The notes under the pieces were generated by a model. It worked only from the letters and a program-made list of their open reading frames with translations. It was not told where the DNA came from and ran no database searches. DNA of 64,000 nucleotides. It comes from Gemmatimonadota bacterium (GTDB lineage Bacteria; Gemmatimonadota; Gemmatimonadetes; Palauibacterales; Palauibacteraceae). Shown here piece after piece: positions 58,264-64,000 of this stretch (position 1 is the first letter of the stretch; each line of letters starts with the position of its first letter). The stretch spans positions 124,001 through 188,000 of the forward strand of contig JAJEEM010000058.1 of NCBI GenBank assembly GCA_022820995.1, given 5' to 3'. The position numbers were made by a program, and so were the translations under genes.

Positions 58264-61200
58264 ATGAAAGGCATCGCTTGTCGAACCATCGGAGCATGGG
58301 GAGCCGCCGTCTTCGCGCTCGCCTGCCTCGCACCGGGTCTGAGCGGCCAGGGCGCGGGCAGCATCGCGGGCCAGGTGACGGAAGAGGGCTCCCTCCGACC
58401 GCTGTCCTCCGCGCAGGTGTTCATCGAGGGCACCGGCATCGGGAACTTCACGAACGCCAGCGGAGACTTCGTACTGCTCAACGTCCCCGCCGGCGAGCAC
58501 ACGCTTACGGTCCGCCTCGTCGGCTACCGCCAGACCTCCCAGACCGTAACCGTCAACGCAGGCGAAACCGCGACGGTCGATTTCGCCCTCAACGTCACCG
58601 CGGTCCAGATGGACGAGATCGTCGTGACGGGAACCGGGGTCGCAACGGAGAAACGCAGACTCGGCCACACGATCGCGACGCTGGACGCGGCCGAGCTCGA
58701 GAACGCGCCGATCTCCGACTTCAGCCAGCTCATCGCCGGCCGCGAACCCGGCGTGGTGGCGCTGCCCTCTTCGGGCTACACCGGCGAGGGCGCCCGAATC
58801 CGCATCCGCGGGTCGGCGTCGCTGTCGCAGCTGAACGAACCGATCATCTACGTTGACGGAATCCGCGTGGACCGCTCCGCGGTGCAGAGCTTCAACGGGC
58901 AGGGAAGCCCCTCCCGCCTCGACGACATTCCGCCCGAGTCCATCGAGCGCGTCGAGATCCTGAAGGGCGCCGCGGCGGCGACGCTTTACGGGACGGAGGC
59001 TTCGAACGGCGTGATCCAGATCTTCACGAAGCGCGGCAACATCGGAACGCCGCGATTCACGTTGCGGGCCGACCTGACGGGGATCTCCGTGCCGACGAAC
59101 CGCATCCTGCCGGTCGCCGATTTCGCCGGACGGGCCTGCGCGAGTCCCGGATGCACGGGAGACGGCGACGCCCAGCGGCTGGCGGACGCCGTCAACCTGA
59201 TGTCGAACCGCTGGGGAGAGTCCGTGTCGCCCTGGACTCCGGTCGAGCGCGACCTGATTCCCGAGCTGCTTACCACCGGATTCGGCCAGACGTACTCCGG
59301 ATCCCTCCAGGGTGGAACGAGCGTGTTCCAGTACTTCGCCTCCGGGCGCCTCGCCACCGAGGACGGCCCGTACGACGCGGCGCGGAACTTCGACCCGGTG
59401 GAGGGGCTCGACCCCGAGAACGACACGAACCGCCGCGCATCGATCCACACGAACTTCACGCTGATCCCGAGCAGCGACCTGCGCATCGGCGTGACGACGC
59501 TCTATTCCGATATGGAGCACCACACGCCGGACAACTCGAACAACATCTACGGCGTGTTCTCATCGGCGCTCATGTCGCAGCTTCGGCTCGCCAACGACGA
59601 TCCGGAGCTCGGGACCGTCAACTATTACGGCCAGCCGGCGTTCGCCACGCTGCGCGAGAACGCCTACCAGCTGAACTTCGTGAACTCGCAGCACTTCGCG
59701 GGCTCCACGAACATCGACTTCTCGCCCAACGAGGCCTTCAACCTCAACGGAACGTTCGGCATCGACTTCACGTCCGACGACGCGGTCAGCTTCCGGCCCT
59801 ATCGGTGGAACGTGGATGGCTTCTCGGGCGCGACCCCCGATGGGAACCGGACCGTCAACGAGAATCGAAGCCGGGAAATCACGGCAGACATCAAGGGCTC
59901 TTACGTCTTCAGCACCGACCGGATCGAGAACACGCTGCTCTTCGGCGGCCAGGGATTCCTGCGCCAGTCGCAGTCGGCAGGGGGTACGGGACGCGACTTC
60001 CCCGGCCCCGGCCTCGAGACCCTTTCGGCGCTGGGTTCCGAGAACTCGTTCGAGAACTGGCTGCGCGTGACGCAGATCGGCGGATACGTGCAGGACCAGA
60101 TCGGATACGACAACTGGCTCTTCCTCACGGTGGGGGGGCGCTGGGATGCCAACTCGGCGTTCGGTGAGGCCTTCAACACCGCCTTCTACCCCAAGGCCAA
60201 CTTCGCCATCGTCCCGAGCGAACGCTGGGACAGCGAGGTCTTCTCGTCGATGCGGATCAAGGGGGCCTACGGAACGTCCGGGCTGCAGCCGGGCGCCTTC
60301 GACAAGTTCACGACCTTCTCGTCGCTGGGCACCGAGGTGGGTCCCGGCGTCCAGCCGTCGAATCTCGGCAACGAACAGTTGAAGCCCGAGGTGTCTACGG
60401 AGCTGGAGTTCGGGATCGACCTGGGTCTCTTCAACGACCGGTGGTCGGTCGAGGCGACCTGGTGGGACCGCACGGTCACCGACGCCATGGTGGCGCGGCA
60501 GTTCCCGGTCACGGGCGGATTCACGCAGACCCAGCTCGACAACATCGGCGAAGTGCTCGCCTCCGGAATCGAGTTCGGGATCCGCGGCAACCTGATCCAG
60601 GCGCGGGACATTTCGCTCAACGTCTTCGCGAACACGGCCTTCCTCTCCGAGGAGATCTCGGATATGGGAGGCGCGCCTCCGCTCAAGACCGGCGGCAGCT
60701 ACCCGCGCTACCGCAACTACCTGGTCGAGGGCTTCACGCCGGGCGCCTTCTTCGGTGCACAGGTCGCCGATGTGGCGATCCCGCTGAACATTCTCGATCC
60801 GGTCGACGGCCGGTGCGTCGTGCCGACGCGCGACCAGGCGCTCGCGTACTTCAGTCAGCCGCGCAACCCCAACAGCTTCAAGCCGCTTGCGGTCGGCAAC
60901 GAGGACTTCGGAGTGGCCAACGGCGAGCTGGCGTCGCACAACTGCGGGACCGGGTTGCTCGACACGCACCTCGGCAACCCGACCCCGGACTACGCGGGTT
61001 CCTTCGGCTTCGACCTTGCGTTCCTGGGCAACTTCCAGCTGACGACGCTCATGGAGTACAAGTTCGGCCACCAGGTGCAGGATCTCTCGGGCATGTTCCG
61101 GCGCGCCAACAACTTCATCGGGCGCAACACGCCGCGCTCGGCGGAGCTGTACTCGACGATGCTGAACCCGGGCTCCTCGGCGGAGGAGCGACTCGATGCG

Positions 61201-61536
61201 GCGGTCGCCTGGGCCCATGAAGTCGAGGGTCTTTCGCCGATGAGCGGCATGAACGGGATCTACGACGCCGATTCGATCCACTGGCGTGAGCTGTCGCTCA
61301 GCTACCGGGTACCGGCGGGGGTCATCGAGCGCTGGGGCTTCTCGGCCGCGACGGTGAACATGGGCGTGCGCAATCTGATGCTCTTCATGCTGGGCGATTA
61401 CCCGGGCATGGATCCGGAGGGCAACGTCCTCGGGCGCTGCAACGGCGGCCTCAACTGCAACTTCCTGAATTCGACGGAAGGGTGGGGCATTCCGATCCCG
61501 CGGCGCTTCACGATGTCCGTGCGGCTCACTCTCTAG
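58264..61536 (+). CDS. SusC/RagA-family TonB-linked outer-membrane receptor
   Basis: A 1090-aa protein. Signal peptide (about 1-28), then a CarboxypepD_reg-like domain (GSIAGQVTEEGSLRPLSSAQVFIEG, about 32-115), a plug (DEIVVTGTGVATEKRRLGHTIATLDAAEL to DGIRVDRSAVQSF and GTEASNGVIQIFTKRG), and a barrel ending in RFTMSVRLTL. The order and the neighbouring SusD-like gene identify a SusC/SusD pair, which together import oligosaccharides or other polymers fragments. No nearby glycoside hydrolase indicates the substrate. GGAG is 5-10 bases before ATG 58264. Confidence 0.92.
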   Translation: MKGIACRTIGAWGAAVFALACLAPGLSGQGAGSIAGQVTEEGSLRPLSSAQVFIEGTGIGNFTNASGDFVLLNVPAGEHTLTVRLVGYRQTSQTVTVNAGETATVDFALNVTAVQMDEIVVTGTGVATEKRRLGHTIATLDAAELENAPISDFSQLIAGREPGVVALPSSGYTGEGARIRIRGSASLSQLNEPIIYVDGIRVDRSAVQSFNGQGSPSRLDDIPPESIERVEILKGAAAATLYGTEASNGVIQIFTKRGNIGTPRFTLRADLTGISVPTNRILPVADFAGRACASPGCTGDGDAQRLADAVNLMSNRWGESVSPWTPVERDLIPELLTTGFGQTYSGSLQGGTSVFQYFASGRLATEDGPYDAARNFDPVEGLDPENDTNRRASIHTNFTLIPSSDLRIGVTTLYSDMEHHTPDNSNNIYGVFSSALMSQLRLANDDPELGTVNYYGQPAFATLRENAYQLNFVNSQHFAGSTNIDFSPNEAFNLNGTFGIDFTSDDAVSFRPYRWNVDGFSGATPDGNRTVNENRSREITADIKGSYVFSTDRIENTLLFGGQGFLRQSQSAGGTGRDFPGPGLETLSALGSENSFENWLRVTQIGGYVQDQIGYDNWLFLTVGGRWDANSAFGEAFNTAFYPKANFAIVPSERWDSEVFSSMRIKGAYGTSGLQPGAFDKFTTFSSLGTEVGPGVQPSNLGNEQLKPEVSTELEFGIDLGLFNDRWSVEATWWDRTVTDAMVARQFPVTGGFTQTQLDNIGEVLASGIEFGIRGNLIQARDISLNVFANTAFLSEEISDMGGAPPLKTGGSYPRYRNYLVEGFTPGAFFGAQVADVAIPLNILDPVDGRCVVPTRDQALAYFSQPRNPNSFKPLAVGNEDFGVANGELASHNCGTGLLDTHLGNPTPDYAGSFGFDLAFLGNFQLTTLMEYKFGHQVQDLSGMFRRANNFIGRNTPRSAELYSTMLNPGSSAEERLDAAVAWAHEVEGLSPMSGMNGIYDADSIHWRELSLSYRVPAGVIERWGFSAATVNMGVRNLMLFMLGDYPGMDPEGNVLGRCNGGLNCNFLNSTEGWGIPIPRRFTMSVRLTL

Positions 61537-61557
61537 ATCATCCAAGCGAGGAAAACC

Positions 61558-62889
61558 ATGAAGAATCGATATCTCAAGGCCTGTCTGGCCACGCCTCTTC
61601 TGGCCGTTTTCACGCTCGGATGCGGCGACCTGCTGGACGTCAACAACCCCAACGACCTGGTCGAAGAGGATGTCCGCCAGGAGGCGGCCGCGTCCGCCGT
61701 CGTGAACGGAACGCTCACGCTCGTGGCGTCTTCCGTGTCCCAATCCTGGCAGCCGTACCTGGTCGCGTCCGACGAGATGCGCTGGATCGGCTCCAGGGAT
61801 GCCTGGCTCTCGCTCGACCTCGGATTCGTGGATGATCCGCTGAACGAGTTCATCGATGGCCCGTTCCCGGCCATGGGTCAGGCTCGGTGGATGAGCGACG
61901 AAGCCATCGAAATCCTCCAGGAGCATCACGGCAACAATCCATCCAATTCGATCAAGACCGATCTGGCGCGCGCGTACATGTACTCCGGCATCATCTACAT
62001 GGTGATCGGAGAGATCCAGGAGGACTTCGCGTTCTCGGACAAGACGGAGAGCGGACCTCCGATCGGACCGGGCAACATGTCTTCGGTGCTGGACGGTGCG
62101 ATCGACAGGTTCTCCTCGGCCATGTCCGGCTTCAACGAAGTGGGAGACATGGACATGGCGACCCGGGCGAGGGCTCTTCGCGCCCGCGCCCGGCAGTCCC
62201 GCGCCATATGGGACGCGATCAACCCCTCGCCATCCGGAAGCGGGCTGGTGTCGTCGGCCGACGCGGGCGCGGACGCGGCCGCGGTGCTCGCGAGCGTACA
62301 GGCGGACTGGACGCACAACCTGACGTTCTCGAGCGCCAGCCGCACCAACTCGATGGCGTCGTGGGTCAACGACCGCAAGGAGAACCAGATCGACCTCTCG
62401 ATCGCCACGGTGGACGACCAGAACGACATCAACGGGATCGCGCTCAAGGATCCCATCGATGGCGTTGACGACCCGGCGGTCATCAAGTGGCTGAATCAGT
62501 GGAAGGGCGGAAACTACCTCGACAAGGGCGGGGTCTATCCGCCCCTGACGCTGACCTCCGCCCGGATGATGCACCTGATTCTGGCCGAGAACGCGCTGGC
62601 GGGCGGGGACTCCAACGGCTTCGCCATGCACATCAATCACATCCGAGCGCTGGACGGCAGCACGCCGTACTCCGGCCAGATCTCCGAGATGGAGATGCTC
62701 CAGCACACGCGCCGGGTGAACGTGCTGCTGCAGGGCCTGCGCCTGGCGGACATGTACCGGTGGGGACTCACGGATCCCAAGTGGCAGGGCTCCTCTGCCG
62801 CGTTGTCGCAGCCCGGTACGATGCTCCCGATTTCGATCATCGAGCTGCGGGCGAACTGCCACCTGAACGGCCTCGGTTGCGGAGGTTGA
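61558..62889 (+). CDS. SusD/RagB-like outer-membrane lipoprotein
   Basis: A 443-aa lipoprotein: signal with lipobox Cys22 (FTLGC), then GDLLDVNNPNDLVEEDV, the usual start after the lipobox in the family, and mostly alpha-helical TPR-like sequence (ALRARARQSRAIWDAI, ARMMHLILAENALAGGDSNGFAMHINHIRAL, RRVNVLLQGLRLADMYRWG). It lies 21 bp after the SusC gene and should sit on it as the substrate-capturing lid. A strong hairpin follows its stop. Confidence 0.88.
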   Translation: MKNRYLKACLATPLLAVFTLGCGDLLDVNNPNDLVEEDVRQEAAASAVVNGTLTLVASSVSQSWQPYLVASDEMRWIGSRDAWLSLDLGFVDDPLNEFIDGPFPAMGQARWMSDEAIEILQEHHGNNPSNSIKTDLARAYMYSGIIYMVIGEIQEDFAFSDKTESGPPIGPGNMSSVLDGAIDRFSSAMSGFNEVGDMDMATRARALRARARQSRAIWDAINPSPSGSGLVSSADAGADAAAVLASVQADWTHNLTFSSASRTNSMASWVNDRKENQIDLSIATVDDQNDINGIALKDPIDGVDDPAVIKWLNQWKGGNYLDKGGVYPPLTLTSARMMHLILAENALAGGDSNGFAMHINHIRALDGSTPYSGQISEMEMLQHTRRVNVLLQGLRLADMYRWGLTDPKWQGSSAALSQPGTMLPISIIELRANCHLNGLGCGG

Positions 62890-63356
62890 CACCGCGGGGG
62901 AGGCGGCCGTTCCCGGCCGCCTCCCCCCTCCTGGTTCTGCCGCTCCTGCTGGCGGTCGTCACCCTTGGCGGCTGCTCGGCGATTCTCGATGACCTGACGC
63001 CCGAGAACATCCATTTCGAGATGCGGGGCGAGGCGGGCCAGCGGGTCCGGGCGATCTACTCTACGCAGTTCGTGGCCGGCCTCAACGAGTTCGGCGTGAC
63101 GCGGGTGCAGGTGGTCCGGTCCGATACCATCGTTCACGAGGTCCCCTTCCGGCGAGCGATGGATATCTCGATCGACCGGCGGTGGTTCGTCCAGGCGGAA
63201 TCGCTGGACGGCGATACGCTTGCGGTGCACGTCATCGTTAACGTGGACGACCGGGGTCTCGTGGATGAATCCGGCGGGATCTTCCCCGACGAACCCTGGC
63301 ACTTCGTCTATTCCTTCAACCAGCTTCTGACGCGAGACCTCGATGTCGCATTCTGA
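62886..63356 (+). CDS. small lipoprotein of unknown function
   Basis: A 156-aa predicted lipoprotein. The likely start is TTG 62886, overlapping the SusD stop (TTGA), because no other start lies before the signal LLVLPLLLAVVTLGGC (lipobox Cys at about residue 31). The mature part is beta-rich (HFEMRGEAGQRVRAIYSTQFVAGLNEF, RVQVVRSDTIVHEVPF), with no known motif. Its first codons span a 14-bp perfect hairpin. The stop overlaps the next gene by 14 bases. The uncertainty is at the start codon. Confidence 0.65.
   Translation: MTPRGRRPFPAASPLLVLPLLLAVVTLGGCSAILDDLTPENIHFEMRGEAGQRVRAIYSTQFVAGLNEFGVTRVQVVRSDTIVHEVPFRRAMDISIDRRWFVQAESLDGDTLAVHVIVNVDDRGLVDESGGIFPDEPWHFVYSFNQLLTRDLDVAF
62896..62927 (+). 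terminator. strong GC hairpin after the susD stop (attenuator or terminator-like)
   Basis: A perfect 14-bp stem, GGGGGAGGCGGCCG (62896-62909) with CGGCCGCCTCCCCC (62914-62927), loop TTCC. It begins 6 bases after the susD stop. No T-tract follows, so it is not a textbook intrinsic terminator; it may attenuate read-through or protect the upstream susCD message from 3' exonucleases. Confidence 0.5.
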
Positions 63357-63906
63357 CTCTCCGCCGGCCGGGCGCGCGCGTCGGCGTCGGCTCGTCGCCC
63401 TTTTGTGCGTCGTGCTCACCGTCCCGGGCTGCTACTCCTACGGGCTCACGGAAGAGCCGCCTGTGGGCGCCGTGGCGCGAATGCGCGTGCCGCTCCAGTC
63501 CGCGGTCGCCAATCCCAACGCGCCTTCCGGGACGGTCGCGATCGAGGGGAAGATCATAAGCGTGGGAGATTCGATCCGGTTCGAAGCGAGCACGCGGCAC
63601 ACGGTCGGCTTGTTCCGCGATGTCGTGCAGTACGACACCCTGAGCGTGGCCCGGGACGGTCTCGTGAGCATCGAGGTGCGCGAATTCTCGACGACGAAGA
63701 GCGTCCTGCTCGGCGCCGGACTCGTGGCGGGCACCGCGGCCCTCGCGGCCGCCGCCGCGGGGGTCGGGGGAGGCGACGCCGGCGGAACGCCGGGCACGGA
63801 TGGCCCGCAGGCGTCCACCTCGGTGGGAGTTTCCGTGCCCGTGACCTCGATCGGACAATGGTTCGGCCGCGCCCTCCCCTCACTCCTCGGGATGCGACCT
63901 GACTGA
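63343..63906 (+). CDS. lipoprotein with hydrophobic Ala/Gly segment
   Basis: A 187-aa lipoprotein. Signal with lipobox Cys30 (VLTVPGC), a beta-rich region GTVAIEGKIISVGDSIRFEASTRH, then a hydrophobic Gly/Ala segment (about 124-142) and polar C-terminus. No known domain. ATG 63343 overlaps the end of the previous gene by 14 bases; the pair forms the tail of the susCD locus. The last 94 bases of the window, after its stop, show no gene. Confidence 0.68.
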   Translation: MSHSDSPPAGRARRRRLVALLCVVLTVPGCYSYGLTEEPPVGAVARMRVPLQSAVANPNAPSGTVAIEGKIISVGDSIRFEASTRHTVGLFRDVVQYDTLSVARDGLVSIEVREFSTTKSVLLGAGLVAGTAALAAAAAGVGGGDAGGTPGTDGPQASTSVGVSVPVTSIGQWFGRALPSLLGMRPD

Positions 63907-64000
63907 CCCCCCCCGACAATAACGCCCACCGTTCGGCTGCCAATTTGGCGTAGCGCCGGTGGGGGCGCCGAGCAAACTCCGTCGGGACGGTCAGTCTCCG

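Noticed and set aside
54933-58502. 1189-aa minus-strand frame
   Set aside because: Antisense to the Oar-like receptor and crossing a tRNA gene; composition is that of a shadow frame.
59560-62892. 1110-aa minus-strand frame
   Set aside because: Antisense to the SusC and SusD genes with no domain signature.
1-64000. CRISPR array, insertion sequence, prophage or rRNA operon
   Set aside because: No regularly spaced repeats, transposase or integrase genes, terminal inverted repeats, phage structural genes or rRNA sequence were seen.

Overview
The window is a strongly GC-rich, densely packed bacterial chromosome segment with many 1-4 base gene overlaps and frequent GTG starts. It combines Sec and lipoprotein signal peptides, SusC/SusD-type and Oar-type TonB-dependent outer-membrane receptors, a MoxR/Bat operon, a large PIG-L deacetylase next to an SSS symporter, PyrR-PyrB-PyrC, and a KorAB-type ferredoxin oxidoreductase. 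That mix suggests a Gram-negative, heterotrophic Gemmatimonadota-like organism. This placement is inferred from gene content and no marker search was run.

Layout: 1-3264 korA (end), korB, a glyoxalase-like gene, a trans-3-hydroxyproline dehydratase and an AhpD-like gene read through an in-frame TGA. 3281-6670 (minus) a FecR/DUF6600-like protein and a PD40 lipoprotein. 6845-8076 an ECF sigma factor coupled to a protein joining an anti-sigma-like head to a DNA-alkyl methyltransferase. 9212-17352 (minus) PIG-L protein, small membrane protein, SSS symporter, formate-THF ligase and glucose-6-phosphate isomerase. 17524-26224 a two-repeat basic protein, barrel-like protein, cupin, SDR, multicopper oxidase, two tandem amidohydrolases and a nitroreductase. 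26221-31615 amino-acid dehydrogenase and heme genes (hemH, hemY, hemE). 31730-38329 D-aminoacylase, TlpA thioredoxin, ABC exporter, heme A synthase and thiolase. 38422-45683 gltX, tadA, NhaC-type antiporter, pyrRBC and rpsT. 45923-54813 scpA, scpB, pseudouridine synthase, the moxR-bat operon and selD. 54900-63906 tRNA-Met, two TonB-dependent receptors, SusD and two lipoproteins.

The most striking result is selenium biology. Two genes are interrupted by in-frame TGA exactly where their families carry a catalytic cysteine: the second Cys of the CxxC of an AhpD-like protein (2938-2940) and the catalytic Cys of selenophosphate synthetase SelD (53809-53811). Each TGA is followed at bacterial-SECIS distance by a hairpin with the same apical loop, AGGAT. 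I read both as true selenoproteins, so the organism should decode UGA as selenocysteine; selA, selB and selC are not in this window.

The second notable system is the sigma factor overlapped by ATGA with an anti-sigma-like/O6-alkylguanine-DNA methyltransferase fusion, a plausible suicide-enzyme alkylation sensor. Two further genes (pyrR and a barrel-like gene at 18198) have no ATG, GTG or TTG start in frame and may use CTG. No insertion sequence, prophage, CRISPR array or rRNA gene was seen, and no gene-free stretch exceeds about 250 bases.
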